Positions 1 through 8,769 of a stretch of 64,000 nt of DNA are shown here, in pieces. Under the pieces are notes generated by a model that was not told the DNA's origin, did no database searches, and saw only the letters and a list, made by a program, of their open reading frames with translations. The DNA comes from Pseudomonas kairouanensis. GTDB taxonomy: Bacteria > Pseudomonadota > Gammaproteobacteria > Pseudomonadales > Pseudomonadaceae. Made by a program: the position numbers and the translations under genes. The stretch is taken from NCBI RefSeq assembly GCF_004682055.1, contig NZ_QUZU01000016.1, positions 1 through 64,000 of the forward strand, read 5' to 3'. How positions within the stretch are numbered: position 1 is the stretch's first letter; each line of letters starts with the position of its first letter.

Positions 1-169
1 GCTTGAACAGGCTGGCGCCCACGCTCGGCGCCGGGGCTTCAGCCGCCTCTTGTTCGGCCAGGGCGATGGCCCAGGGGTCGTCGTCCGCGCCTTCGGCAAT
101 CGTCTGTTCGGCCAGGGCGTCGGCCCATTCGTCCGGCGCTTCGGGCGGAGTGGTGTTTGAATCAGTCAT
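1..169 (-). CDS. fliN: Flagellar motor switch protein FliN, N-terminal part (cut by window edge)
   Basis: The gene starts at 169 and leaves the window at base 1, so only about 56 residues are visible. The visible part is an acidic, Ala/Trp-containing leader (DEWADALAEQ, then DDDPWAIALAEQ), which fits the variable N-terminus of FliN; the conserved SpoA domain would lie beyond the edge. Its ATG overlaps the end of fliM by 8 bases (ATGACTGA), implying translational coupling. FliN forms the lower C-ring with FliM and FliG and sets the rotation sense. The identification rests mainly on position after fliM, so it is family and context inference. Confidence 0.8.
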   Translation of the reverse strand, partial: MTDSNTTPPEAPDEWADALAEQTIAEGADDDPWAIALAEQEAAEAPAPSVGASLFK

Positions 170-1217
170 GGTCGGATTCCTTGGCAGTGGACACGTGGCC
201 CTTCACGAATCGGCTGGTAGAAGAGGAAGAAAGGCTCAGGGAGTGATCGACCAGGTCCTTCACAAGTAACGCGCGCAGGCCGTTCTGGCTGCCGTATTCA
301 CAGGTCATGACCGGCACGCCATCGACCCGCGCATTGATGATGTCGGGCAGTTCGATGGGCAACACATCGCCCACCTTGAGCGCCATGACCTGCCCCACAC
401 GGGCATCCATTTCGACAAAGTCGGCGATCAGTTCAATTTCCGAATGGGTGATCTCGCCGGCCATGCGCTTGTTCCAGTTGCGCTCTTCTTCCGGGTTGGT
501 GTCGGTGAGCGGGCCGTTGAGCAACTGGCGCATCGGCTCGATCATCAAATACGGGATCACGATGTTGAAATCGCTGGAGAGGTTGCCCACCTCCAGGTGG
601 AACGTGGCGTTGACCACGATTTCATTGGGGGAGCTGGTGATGTTGGCGAACTTGGCCTGCATCTCCGAGCGCAGGTATTCGATCTCCAGCGGGTACACCG
701 ACTTCCAGGCGTCCTTGTAGGCGTCCACCGACAGGCCCAGCAAACGGCGGATGATGCGCTGCTCGGTGTGGGTGAATTCGCGGCCTTCGGACTTGGTGAC
801 AAAGCGCCCGTCGCCGCCGAACAGGTTGTCCACCACCATGAACACCACCGCCGGCGGGAACACCACCAGCGCCGTGCCCCGCAGCGGTTTCATCGCCAGC
901 AGGTTGATGTTGGTGGGCATTGGCATGTGCATCGAGAATTCGCTGTAGCTCTGGTAGCGCACGCTCTTGACGGTGATGTCGATGCTGCGCCGGATCAGGT
1001 TGAACAGCGCCATGCGAAAGTAACGGGCAAAGCGTTCGTTGATGATGTCCAGGGCGTGCAAACGCTCGTGGATCACCCGGTGCTGGGTCGCCGGGTCGTA
1101 GGGGCGTACCCGTGAAGCGTCCAGGGTACCGGCCTCTTCGTGGGCGGCGTCGGTTTCGTCGCTGCCGCGAAGCAGCATGTCGATCTCGTCCTGGGAGAGC
1201 AAATCGTCGATGGCCAT
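162..1217 (-). CDS. fliM: Flagellar motor switch protein FliM
   Basis: 351 residues, normal for FliM. The N-terminus carries the CheY-binding peptide (LLSQDEIDMLLRG), followed by the CheC-like middle domain with the GGDGR segment (about residues 136-140) and a C-terminal SpoA domain (from about 260, VGDVLPIELPD). FliM is the middle ring of the cytoplasmic switch: phospho-CheY binds its N-terminal peptide and reverses rotation. The retained peptide suggests this second flagellum can still listen to chemotaxis. It lies 3 bases after fliL and overlaps fliN by 8 bases, in a long minus-strand operon starting at fliF. Confidence 0.97.
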   Translation of the reverse strand: MAIDDLLSQDEIDMLLRGSDETDAAHEEAGTLDASRVRPYDPATQHRVIHERLHALDIINERFARYFRMALFNLIRRSIDITVKSVRYQSYSEFSMHMPMPTNINLLAMKPLRGTALVVFPPAVVFMVVDNLFGGDGRFVTKSEGREFTHTEQRIIRRLLGLSVDAYKDAWKSVYPLEIEYLRSEMQAKFANITSSPNEIVVNATFHLEVGNLSSDFNIVIPYLMIEPMRQLLNGPLTDTNPEEERNWNKRMAGEITHSEIELIADFVEMDARVGQVMALKVGDVLPIELPDIINARVDGVPVMTCEYGSQNGLRALLVKDLVDHSLSLSSSSTSRFVKGHVSTAKESDHD

Positions 1218-1220
1218 GGG

Positions 1221-1682
1221 TTACTGCACGATAAAGTCGGTGTACAGCACGCGCAGCACCGAGGGTTCAGGCTGCTGCGGCGCCAGGGGCTGCTTGAGGG
1301 TGTCCAGGATGCGCGCGGCAAGCGCCGCCTTGCCCTGGGGGGTGATCACCTGAGTGGTGTTTTGCCCGCTGAGCAGGGTCAGCAACTGGCTGCGTACCTG
1401 GGGCATGTAGGCCTGCAGTTGGGTCTGGGTCGCGTCGTCGGCCACTTCCAGGGCAAAGCCTACGTAGAGCAGGCTGGGCTCATCGCGCTCGTTCACCAGG
1501 TTGACGGTCATCGGGGCGATGGTGACCAGCCGTGGCGCCTGGGGCTTGGGCTGGGCTTTCACCGGTTCATCGGCATGCACGTTCTGGCTGATGTACACGT
1601 AGGTGCCAGCGCTACTGCCCGCGACGACGACCAGCGCCAGCAGCAGAATCAAGAGCCAGGGGGTTTTGCGGGGGGTGGTCAT
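1221..1682 (-). CDS. fliL: Flagellar basal-body-associated protein FliL
   Basis: 153 residues with one N-terminal membrane segment (about residues 9-30, LLILLLALVVVAG) and a periplasmic domain ending in the usual FliL tail (VLRVLYTDFIVQ). FliL surrounds the stator at the inner membrane and supports torque and stator stability. It sits immediately before fliM and 123 bases after fliK, in the standard fliK-L-M-N order. The end of the domain (LLTLLSGQNTTQVITPQGK..LAARI) matches the conserved FliL C-terminal pattern. Confidence 0.93.
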   Translation of the reverse strand: MTTPRKTPWLLILLLALVVVAGSSAGTYVYISQNVHADEPVKAQPKPQAPRLVTIAPMTVNLVNERDEPSLLYVGFALEVADDATQTQLQAYMPQVRSQLLTLLSGQNTTQVITPQGKAALAARILDTLKQPLAPQQPEPSVLRVLYTDFIVQ

Positions 1683-1805
1683 TGGCGAAAACCATCGAAT
1701 AGAGGAAAGCGGTTAGGCAGGGCTCAAGTATGAACACCGCCCTGCCCCGCCCATGGCGCGATAAGACCAGGCTAACGGCGGTATCTCGCTGTTTTGATTT
1801 GGGAT

Positions 1806-2975
1806 TCAGACGTACAGGTCAATCGCTGAGCCGCTCAGCACCACCTGCTGGACGGGTGCCGGCTCGGTGCGCCTTACCGGCGCGCTTGCCGACTGAGGTT
1901 GCGGATCACGCTGGGGCTGCTGGCGCGAAGACTGATCGCTCACCGACGCCTGCCCCAGCGCGATGCCCTGGCTGGCCAAGGCTTCGCGCAATTGCGGCAA
2001 CGCCTGCTCCACTGCCGTCCGCACCGACGCATGGGCCACTTGGAACTGGGCCTGGGTGGTGCCGTCGTTCAGGTTGAGGCTGATGGACAACGGCCCTAGC
2101 TCGGCGGGGTGCAGGCGCAGGTCCACCTGTTGATCACCACGGGTGACCATACCGACCATCTGTTGGCCCAAGTCCGCCGCCCAATCGGTGCTGCCGATGG
2201 CGGCGGTGAGGACCAGGCTGCTGTTCGCCACGCTGTTGGTTGCGACGGTGCTCGCCGGGGCGAACGACGCGGGCGCAAGGTTGAAGACTGTTTGTGGGTC
2301 CGGCTGGCTATTGGACTGGCTATCCGGCTGCCTGTCATCGGTTTGCGCCTGCACCGCTGGGATGCTGTCGGCGACACTGGCAACCAATGTCGGCAGGGCA
2401 TCGGGCAGGTCCACAGGGTCGGCGGTGTCGTCAGGTTCGTCATCAGCCACAGGCAGGCTTTGGCTGTGCACCGGTGTGCTGCTGACCACGGGAGCAGGGT
2501 CCGCCGCAGCAACACTGACCGGCACCGGCACGTTGACCGGAATCGGCGGCACCACGATCACCGCTGCGGCATCCAACTGGCCGGCGCTTTCGATGAGGGC
2601 CATGCGCTGGCGGATATCGTCCAGGCTGCTGTCGGCTTTGGTGGTCGGTTTGGGTTCTTCAACCTCGGATGCCGGCTCAGCAGGCAGCACACTTACAACC
2701 TCCTCCACCGCCACCGTTTGCGGCTCAGCCACTGGCAACGGTTGCACGGTTACCGGCGCAGGTGTTGCCACCGGTTCAGGCGCGACGGCCACCTCCGGCA
2801 CCACCGCAACCACCGGTAGCGGCTGCGCCACCGGCAATGGCTCCGGCGCGGCGCTGGTCACTTGGCTCAACACCGCCGAAAACGATTGCTCGGGCGTCGT
2901 CGCGGTGTCGGTGGTGGCAGTACTGGCCTGCACCGGTGCGGCAGCCTGAGGCACTAACGTCGCGAGAATATCCAT
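1806..2975 (-). CDS. fliK: Flagellar hook-length control protein FliK
   Basis: 389 residues. The first two thirds are low-complexity (Pro, Ala, Val, Gln-rich), as expected of the ruler part of FliK. The C-terminal domain holds the conserved core VDLRLHPAELGPLSISL (about residues 280-296), then the region that switches export specificity through FlhB. FliK measures hook length and triggers the change from rod/hook to filament substrates. The repetitive part is poorly conserved, so identity rests on the C-terminal motif and position between fliJ and fliL. Confidence 0.93.
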   Translation of the reverse strand: MDILATLVPQAAAPVQASTATTDTATTPEQSFSAVLSQVTSAAPEPLPVAQPLPVVAVVPEVAVAPEPVATPAPVTVQPLPVAEPQTVAVEEVVSVLPAEPASEVEEPKPTTKADSSLDDIRQRMALIESAGQLDAAAVIVVPPIPVNVPVPVSVAAADPAPVVSSTPVHSQSLPVADDEPDDTADPVDLPDALPTLVASVADSIPAVQAQTDDRQPDSQSNSQPDPQTVFNLAPASFAPASTVATNSVANSSLVLTAAIGSTDWAADLGQQMVGMVTRGDQQVDLRLHPAELGPLSISLNLNDGTTQAQFQVAHASVRTAVEQALPQLREALASQGIALGQASVSDQSSRQQPQRDPQPQSASAPVRRTEPAPVQQVVLSGSAIDLYV

Positions 2976-2983
2976 GGTGTTCC

Positions 2984-3454
2984 TTAGAGGCCGCTGTCGA
3001 GGGAGGAAGGAAACGTCGCCGTGCGACGGCGTAACTGGCTGGCCATTTCATCGGACTGGCGTTGCTCCACCCGCCCGAGACGCACCTGTTCCTGCTGGGC
3101 ACGTCGGTCCAGCAAGGCCTCGATCGAGCTGACCTTGCGCCACTGCGCCATCCAGGTGAGCTGGTGGTGGGCCACTTGTTTGCGGTGGCGCTCCAGGCTT
3201 TTTTGCGCCCGTTCTACCGCCTCTTCCAGCGACTGCAAAAAGCCCCGGTAATTAGTGAGTGCCGAGGGGCTCATGCCGTCCTTGGCCAGTTCCAGTTGCA
3301 GGTTCTGGCGGTACTCCTGCTGGTACTGGTCCAGAGTGCGCAACTGGTTGATCACCTGCTGTTCAGCCGTGCGGCTTTGGGCCAGGGCACGGGCCGCGAC
3401 GTCGCGGGCCTTGGCGGCGATTTCGATCAACAGGTGCAGGGATTGGTTAGCCAT
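2984..3454 (-). CDS. fliJ: Flagellar export chaperone FliJ
   Basis: 156 residues, almost entirely charged helix (AKARDVAARALAQSRTAEQQ.., LDRRAQQEQVRLGRVEQRQSDEMA), the coiled-coil signature of FliJ. FliJ sits in the centre of the FliI hexamer as the stalk of the export ATPase, contacts FlhA and escorts empty chaperones. It is 8 bases upstream of fliK and 19 bases after fliI. Sequence conservation in this family is low, so the call combines composition, length and operon position. Confidence 0.9.
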   Translation of the reverse strand: MANQSLHLLIEIAAKARDVAARALAQSRTAEQQVINQLRTLDQYQQEYRQNLQLELAKDGMSPSALTNYRGFLQSLEEAVERAQKSLERHRKQVAHHQLTWMAQWRKVSSIEALLDRRAQQEQVRLGRVEQRQSDEMASQLRRRTATFPSSLDSGL

Positions 3455-3473
3455 CGATGCTTACTCGAAAAGG

Positions 3474-4820
3474 TCAGTTGCCGGGGAACAACAGGTTGAG
3501 GCCATGCAGGGTTTCATCGACGCTGGCGCGGTCGTCGATGCGCTGTTGCAGGAAGCGCTCGATATGCGGGTACAAGCCCACCGCCCGGTCCAGTTGCAGG
3601 TCATGGCCCTGGGAATAGGCGCCAACGCTGATCAAGTCGCGGTTGCGCTGGTAGCGGGACAGCGCCTGCTTGAGTTGGTTGGCCTTGCGCTGCTGGGCAT
3701 CGCTGGCAATAGCGGTCATGGCCCGGCTGATGGACGCCTCAATGTCGATGGCCGGGTAGTGCCCGCTTTCGGCCAGGTGGCGCGACAGCACGATGTGCCC
3801 GTCGAGGATCGCCCGCGCCGAGTCGGCAATCGGGTCCTGTTGGTCGTCGCCTTCGCTGAGCACCGTATAGAACGCGGTGATCGAGCCACCGCCGGGCGGG
3901 CCATTGCCGGTGCGCTCCACCAGCTTGGGCAGCTTGGCGAACACCGACGGCGGGTAGCCTTTGGTGGCCGGCGGCTCGCCCACCGCCAAGGCGATTTCCC
4001 GTTGGGCCATGGCGTAGCGGGTCAGGGAGTCCATGATCAGCAACACGTCCTTGCCCTGCTCGCGAAAATCCTCGGCCACCCGCGTGGCGTACAGCGCGCC
4101 TTGCAAGCGTTGCAGCGGCGACGTATCGGCAGGCGCTGCGACCACCACCGAACGGCGCAGGCCCTCTTCGCCGAGGATGTTGTCGATAAAGTCCTGCACC
4201 TCGCGGCCCCGCTCGCCGATCAGCCCCACCACGATCACATCGGCCTGGGTGTAGCGGGCCATCATGCCCAGCAGTACCGACTTGCCCACCCCGGACCCGG
4301 CAAACAGGCCCAGGCGCTGGCCGCGCCCCACACACAGCAAGGCATTGATGGCGCGGATGCCCACGTCGATCTGCCGATCAATTGGCGCTCGCTTGAGGGG
4401 GTTGAGCGGCTGGGTATGCAGCCCAGCGTGATGGGCGCCCGGCAGCGGGCCTCGCCCGTCCAACGGCTGGCCGCCGCTGTCGAGCACACGACCGAGCAAC
4501 CCCATGCCGAGGGGAAAGCTGCGATTACCATCGCCCTCGGCGGCGGCAAATACCCGTGCGCCCGGTTGCAGGCCGTGGATTTCCACCAAGGGCATCAGGT
4601 ACAGGGTCTCACCGGCAAAACCGACCACTTCGGCTTCGGCAAACACATCGGTGAGTTCAATCCGGCAGGCCGCCCCCAGCGGCAGGCGCAGGCCCACCGC
4701 TTCGAGCACCATGCCGGTGGCGCGGGTGATGCGCCCGCTGCGCAGGTGCGGCGCGATCTGCAACGGCTTGCCCTGGCAGGCGTCCAACACCCGGCTCCAC
4801 CGAGCGATATGCGGGTTCAC
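3474..4820 (-). CDS. fliI: Flagellum-specific export ATPase FliI
   Basis: 448 residues, the usual length. The Walker A is [12 protein letters not shown] (about residues 174-185), Walker B is in [13 protein letters not shown], and the conserved [21 protein letters not shown] segment is present, as in F1-beta-related type III ATPases. FliI forms a hexamer under the export gate and uses ATP to help unload substrates. Its start overlaps the fliH stop by 4 bases, which fits the FliH2-FliI complex being made together. Confidence 0.98.
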   Translation of the reverse strand: MNPHIARWSRVLDACQGKPLQIAPHLRSGRITRATGMVLEAVGLRLPLGAACRIELTDVFAEAEVVGFAGETLYLMPLVEIHGLQPGARVFAAAEGDGNRSFPLGMGLLGRVLDSGGQPLDGRGPLPGAHHAGLHTQPLNPLKRAPIDRQIDVGIRAINALLCVGRGQRLGLFAGSGVGKSVLLGMMARYTQADVIVVGLIGERGREVQDFIDNILGEEGLRRSVVVAAPADTSPLQRLQGALYATRVAEDFREQGKDVLLIMDSLTRYAMAQREIALAVGEPPATKGYPPSVFAKLPKLVERTGNGPPGGGSITAFYTVLSEGDDQQDPIADSARAILDGHIVLSRHLAESGHYPAIDIEASISRAMTAIASDAQQRKANQLKQALSRYQRNRDLISVGAYSQGHDLQLDRAVGLYPHIERFLQQRIDDRASVDETLHGLNLLFPGN

Positions 4821-5494
4821 GGCAATTCATCCAGGGCGCGCTCGACGTTGCGCGTGAGCAGGCCCAAACGTGACGGCCGCGTGGCGTCCAGCTCACCGCT
4901 GGCGCTGGCCACCCGGCAACCGCCGGGCAGCATCGCGGTGTCGGCCTGCAACACCCAGCCCGCTGCTTCGACCTGTTCGCCGAGGCTGTCCTGCACGCGC
5001 TGCAAATCCTCGGGGTTGAGCCAAAGTTTGGGTTTGCCGGTGAGTTCCAGGTCGCTGTCGAGCATGCCCTGCACCAGCACCAGCACTTGTTCGGGCTGGG
5101 CGCTCAGTGCGTCGCCAGCCAATTGCCGCGCGGCGTCCAAGGCAATACGTACCAGTTGGTGGGCGATGTGCTGGTCCATTGTCTTGAGCGCATCGTCAAA
5201 GTTGCGACACAGCGTCAGCAAGGGTTGCAGGGCTTGCACCCGCTGCTGCTGCAACTCCACCGCAGCGGCCTGGCGCCCTTCGTCCAGGCCCTGTGCATAA
5301 CCTTGTTCCACACCTTGGGCATGCCCGAGTTGCTGGGCCTCGGCGATGGTTTTCTCGCGCAGCACCTGCATTTCCAGCTTGTGCTGGAAGGCTTGCTTGC
5401 GCAGGCGCTCGCGGTGGGTGGTCTGGGGGTCGTCGTTGGGCGTGGCCGGGCTGCCCAACGGGTCCATCTGCCAAGGCTGCCAGCGGTCAGACAT
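4817..5494 (-). CDS. fliH: Flagellar assembly protein FliH
   Basis: 225 residues with an N-terminal Trp-containing peptide ([10 protein letters not shown], about residues 5-14) like the FlhA/FliN-docking region of FliH, a helical middle rich in GxxxG-like [17 protein letters not shown] (about residues 55-72), and a C-terminal domain with the usual [12 protein letters not shown] pattern. FliH is the peripheral stalk and negative regulator of FliI. It overlaps both neighbours (8 bases with fliG, 4 with fliI). Confidence 0.94.
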   Translation of the reverse strand: MSDRWQPWQMDPLGSPATPNDDPQTTHRERLRKQAFQHKLEMQVLREKTIAEAQQLGHAQGVEQGYAQGLDEGRQAAAVELQQQRVQALQPLLTLCRNFDDALKTMDQHIAHQLVRIALDAARQLAGDALSAQPEQVLVLVQGMLDSDLELTGKPKLWLNPEDLQRVQDSLGEQVEAAGWVLQADTAMLPGGCRVASASGELDATRPSRLGLLTRNVERALDELP

Positions 5495-6485
5495 AGGTGT
5501 CGTTACCGCGTGCCGTCACGATATCGCCGCTGTCGGACAAGCGTCGCACCACCGCCAGGATGGCCTTCTGCTCGGTTTCGATCTGCGACATACGGATCGG
5601 CCCACGCGCTTCCATGTCTTCGCGGAACAACTGCCCGGCACGCTGGGACATGTTGTGCAGGAAGCGTTCGAGCAACGCCGGCGGCGAGCCCTTGAGGGCG
5701 ATGGCCAGGGAGTTTTGATCCACCTGCTGCAACAGGGTCTGGATGCCACGGTCGTCCACGTCGATCAGGTTTTCGAACAGGAACATTTCGTCGAGGATCT
5801 TCTGCGCCAGGTCGTCGCTGTGTTCGCGCACGGTGCCGATGGCCAGTTCTTCGTGGGCCGAACTCATCAGGTTGAGGATCTCGGCCGCCGTGCGTACGCC
5901 ACCCATTTTGCTGCGCTTGAGGCTTTGGCCGTCGAGCATCACACCGAGCACTTCGGTCAGTTCCTGCAAGGCCACCGGCTGTACGCCGCTGAAGGTGGCG
6001 ATACGCAGGATGATGTCGTTGCGCAGGCGGTCGGGCAGCAATTGCAGGATGTCCGAGGCCTGGTGCCGCTCCAGGTGCACCAGGATGGTGGCGATGATCT
6101 GCGGGTGTTCGTCGCGGATCATCTCGGCCACCATTGAGGCTTCCATCAGGTTGAGCTTATCGATGCCCGAACCGGTGTTGGTGTTCTCCAGGATGTCGTC
6201 GATCAGGCTGGCGGCGCGTTCGCTGCCCAGGGCCTTGGTGAGCACGGCGCGGATATGGTCGCTGGTCTGGATATTGATGGCCGCGTATTGGTCGGTCTCG
6301 TCCATGAACTCTTCCAGCACCAGGCGCATTTCTTCATGGGACACCTGGCTCAGGCGCGCCATTTCCATGCTGATGGCTTCTACATCGCTGCTGGGCAAGA
6401 ACTTGAACACTTCCGCCGCGCTGTCGGCGTCCAACGACAGCAGCAAGATCGCACTGCGGCGCGAGCCGGTCATTTTACTGGTCAT
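5487..6485 (-). CDS. fliG: Flagellar motor switch protein FliG
   Basis: 332 residues with the three FliG domains: the N-terminal part that holds FliF (RRSAILLLSLDADSAAEVFKF), the middle part with the hydrophobic patch and EHPQIIATILVHL motif, and the C-terminal torque domain (LFENLIDVDDRGIQTLLQQVD) bearing the charged residues that meet MotA. Its start lies 11 bases inside the end of fliF, the usual coupling of MS-ring and switch genes. FliG is the rotor part that converts ion flow through the stator to torque. Confidence 0.98.
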   Translation of the reverse strand: MTSKMTGSRRSAILLLSLDADSAAEVFKFLPSSDVEAISMEMARLSQVSHEEMRLVLEEFMDETDQYAAINIQTSDHIRAVLTKALGSERAASLIDDILENTNTGSGIDKLNLMEASMVAEMIRDEHPQIIATILVHLERHQASDILQLLPDRLRNDIILRIATFSGVQPVALQELTEVLGVMLDGQSLKRSKMGGVRTAAEILNLMSSAHEELAIGTVREHSDDLAQKILDEMFLFENLIDVDDRGIQTLLQQVDQNSLAIALKGSPPALLERFLHNMSQRAGQLFREDMEARGPIRMSQIETEQKAILAVVRRLSDSGDIVTARGNDTYV

Positions 6486-8187
6486 TTTTTTTCATCCATC
6501 CGCGCACGATCATGGCCACCAGACGCGGGTCTTCGGCGGCAATCTGTTGCAGGCTCTGCATGTTCTGCTCATACACCGCCGACTTGCGCGGCAAGGTGTG
6601 CGGCGTGTTATCGCCACCGGCAACGACCATGGCGGTACTGGTGCTGGTCGGCACCAGCGCGGTGCCTGGCTCGGCAGTGGCCGCGAGCATTTGCGCCTGG
6701 TGCTGGGCATTGCGTTTTTGCATCGGGCGCAGTACCCACCACCACAGTGCCAGCGCGGCAAAGGCCACCAGCAGGTAACGCAGGCCACTGCTCAGCAGGT
6801 TGTAGGCCTCGGGAGTTTTCCACCATGGCTGTTCGGTGACCGAAAGGTCTTCGGTCACGAACGGGCTGTTGATCACTTGCAAGGCATCGCCACGGCTTTC
6901 GGTGAAGCCCATGGCCTGGCGCACCAGGTTGTTGATGTTGTCCAGCTCTTCCTTGCTCAGCGGCTCGGTGCTCGCGACGCCGTCCTTGAGCACGCTGCGG
7001 TAGTTGACCACGACGGCGGTGGTGAGGCGTTGGATCGTGCCCAGGCTCGACTTGACGTGCTCGACGTTGCGGTCGACCTCGTAGTTGATCATGTGCTCGC
7101 TTTGGGTGGCGCTCTTGGCGGCTTTGGTGTCAGCGGCAGCGGGAGCAGCGCCAGCTGGCGTCGGCGCATTGGCCTTGGTCGGCGCAGGCGTATTGGGTGG
7201 CGAGTTGGTCAGCGCACCCGGTACGCCTCGGCCGGCGTCGTCGCCTTGCACGACGTGTTCGGAGGTTTGCTTGCTGCGCACGGCCGCTGTGTTCGCATCC
7301 TGGTTGGGCGCGTAGCGTTCGGCGGTACTTTCACGGGTAGAAAAATCCACCTGGGCGACCACCTGGGCATGCACGTTCTGGCTGCCGAGCAACGGCGTGA
7401 GGATGTCTTCGATGCGGCGCTGATAGGAGCGCTCGATCTCATGCACGTAGTCCAGATGCGTGCCGTCCGGGCCGTTGCTGTCGCCTTGGACCTGGGACAA
7501 CAGGCGGCCGTTCTGATCGACCACGGTCACCGCATCCACGCTCAGTTCCGGCACGCTGGAGGTGACCAGGTGCACAATCGCGCTGGCCTGGCTTTGCCCC
7601 AGCTCACGGCCGGGTTGCAGGGTGAGCACCACCGAAGCACGGGCGGCTTCACGGTCGCGCACAAACACCGATTGCTTGGCCATCACCAGATGCACCCGCG
7701 CCTTGGCCACCGGGCCCAGGGACTCGATGGTGCGCGCCAACTCGCCTTCCAGGCCGCGCTGGTAGTTGAGGTGTTCAGCAAACTGGCTGACGCCGAAGGC
7801 CTGTTTATCGAGCAATTCAAAGCCGACGCTGCCGCCTTTGGGCAAGCCCTGTTCGGCCAGCTGCAGGCGCAGGGCGCTCATTTTTTCACCGGGCACCAGG
7901 ATGGTGTTGCCGCCTTCGCTCAGGCGATAAGGAATGGCGCGCTTGTCCAGCTCGCCAATGATTTGCCCGCCGTCCGCCTCGCTCAGGCCGGAAAACAACA
8001 CGCGGTATTCCGGTTCACGCGCCCACAGCAACAACGCCACCACCACCGCAATCACGGTGGCGGCGGCCAGCAGCAAGGGCAACAGGGGCTGGTTGCGAAA
8101 CAACGTGGTCAACGCCTCCAACGGCTTGACCTTGGCGGGAGGAGCCAGATTCTTTTGCGCGCCTTTGGCCAGGACTGCGGTACTCAC
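6475..8187 (-). CDS. fliF: Flagellar MS-ring protein FliF
   Basis: I place the start at the GTG at 8187 (product begins MSTAVLAKGAQ, 570 residues, normal for FliF) because a GAGG ribosome site lies five bases upstream; an upstream ATG would add 43 residues without family support. Two membrane segments flank the protein (about residues 30-52 LLAAATVIAVVVALLLW and near 455 LLVAFAALALWWWVL), around periplasmic ring-building domains (EYRVLFSGLSEADGG, ARVHLVMAKQSVF). The C-terminal tail binds FliG. FliF is the base plate on which the flagellum is built, and is first gene of the minus-strand operon that continues to fliN and beyond the window. Confidence 0.95.
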   Translation of the reverse strand: MSTAVLAKGAQKNLAPPAKVKPLEALTTLFRNQPLLPLLLAAATVIAVVVALLLWAREPEYRVLFSGLSEADGGQIIGELDKRAIPYRLSEGGNTILVPGEKMSALRLQLAEQGLPKGGSVGFELLDKQAFGVSQFAEHLNYQRGLEGELARTIESLGPVAKARVHLVMAKQSVFVRDREAARASVVLTLQPGRELGQSQASAIVHLVTSSVPELSVDAVTVVDQNGRLLSQVQGDSNGPDGTHLDYVHEIERSYQRRIEDILTPLLGSQNVHAQVVAQVDFSTRESTAERYAPNQDANTAAVRSKQTSEHVVQGDDAGRGVPGALTNSPPNTPAPTKANAPTPAGAAPAAADTKAAKSATQSEHMINYEVDRNVEHVKSSLGTIQRLTTAVVVNYRSVLKDGVASTEPLSKEELDNINNLVRQAMGFTESRGDALQVINSPFVTEDLSVTEQPWWKTPEAYNLLSSGLRYLLVAFAALALWWWVLRPMQKRNAQHQAQMLAATAEPGTALVPTSTSTAMVVAGGDNTPHTLPRKSAVYEQNMQSLQQIAAEDPRLVAMIVRGWMKKNDQ

Positions 8188-8385
8188 GAACACCTCGATG
8201 GCGAGGGTAGGGCCTGTACAAAAGACATTGCAGCGTCCGGTAACTGTAGTAAGGGCTTCATTCTGGCGAAAATGCCCAAAGCCAAACTCCGGAAAAGCCA
8301 CCGCTTTTGTGCTCAATTGGGCGAATGTGCAGGCTGGCCCCCTTGGTAATCTGCTGGCCTGATCGCTGCCTATGAGGCCTGCACC
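8188..8385. promoter_or_regulatory. Divergent promoter region between fliF and fliE
   Basis: 198 bases separate the divergent fliF operon and fliE. No good FliA-type -10 (GCCGAT) is present, so both promoters are probably of the class turned on by FlhDC with the housekeeping sigma factor; this is inference from the regulators encoded at 11.3-12.2 kb. I could not fix an FlhDC operator by eye. Confidence 0.45.
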
Positions 8386-8700
8386 ATGAATTCATCCGCC
8401 CTCACCAACGCCCTGCAACAACTGTCGCTGCTGGCCGAACAGGCCGAAGGCGCGAGCAGCCAGCGCATGGCCCCGGCCACCGGGTTTGCCGGCGAATTGC
8501 AGTCGTCGTTGCAGCGCATCAACCAGTTGCAACAGACCGCCACGCGCCAGTCCAACGCGTTCCAGGCGGGCAGCGAGTCAGTGTCGTTGAGCGATGTGAT
8601 GGCCGACTCGCAAAAAGCCAGCGTGGCCTTCCAGATGGGCGTGCAGGTGCGCAACCGCCTGCTCACGGCCTACAAAGACGTGATGGCGATGCAGGTTTAA
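8386..8700 (+). CDS. fliE: Flagellar hook-basal body protein FliE
   Basis: 104 residues, typical for FliE, with the conserved C-terminal half (SLSDVMADSQKASVAFQMGVQ then VRNRLLTAYKDVMAMQV). FliE links the MS-ring to the proximal rod and is the first export substrate. It is transcribed alone, divergently from fliF, and is followed within 70 bases by a FliA-type promoter and fliD. Confidence 0.95.
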   Translation: MNSSALTNALQQLSLLAEQAEGASSQRMAPATGFAGELQSSLQRINQLQQTATRQSNAFQAGSESVSLSDVMADSQKASVAFQMGVQVRNRLLTAYKDVMAMQV

Positions 8701-8708
8701 AAAAGCCC

Positions 8709-8736
8709 TAAAGACGGGCTGCTCGTTTGCCGATGT
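8709..8736 (+). promoter_or_regulatory. FliA (sigma-28) promoter for fliD-fliS-fliT
   Basis: The sequence TAAAGACG, 12 bases, GCCGATGT lies 33 bases before the fliD start. The known sigma-28 consensus is TAAAGTTT, 11 bases, GCCGATAA. The same two elements with the same 12-base gap occur before fliC in this window, which supports a shared late-class promoter read by the FliA encoded at 19.8 kb. Confidence 0.8.
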
Positions 8737-8769
8737 TCGGTTCAAGCGCACAAACCAGGACAGGCACAC

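Noticed and set aside
3255..5300. A 681-codon open frame on the plus strand opposite fliI and fliH
   Set aside because: It is an effect of the high G+C third positions of the minus-strand genes; no family is visible and the real genes are beyond doubt.
5743..8349. An 868-codon open frame opposite fliF and fliG
   Set aside because: Antisense shadow of well-conserved flagellar genes, with no ribosome site and no known motif.
8349..8366. TTGG..GGC spacing like a sigma-54 promoter before fliE
   Set aside because: Only GG-10-GC matches; the -24 and -12 boxes are poor, and the cluster seems to be FlhDC/FliA-run.
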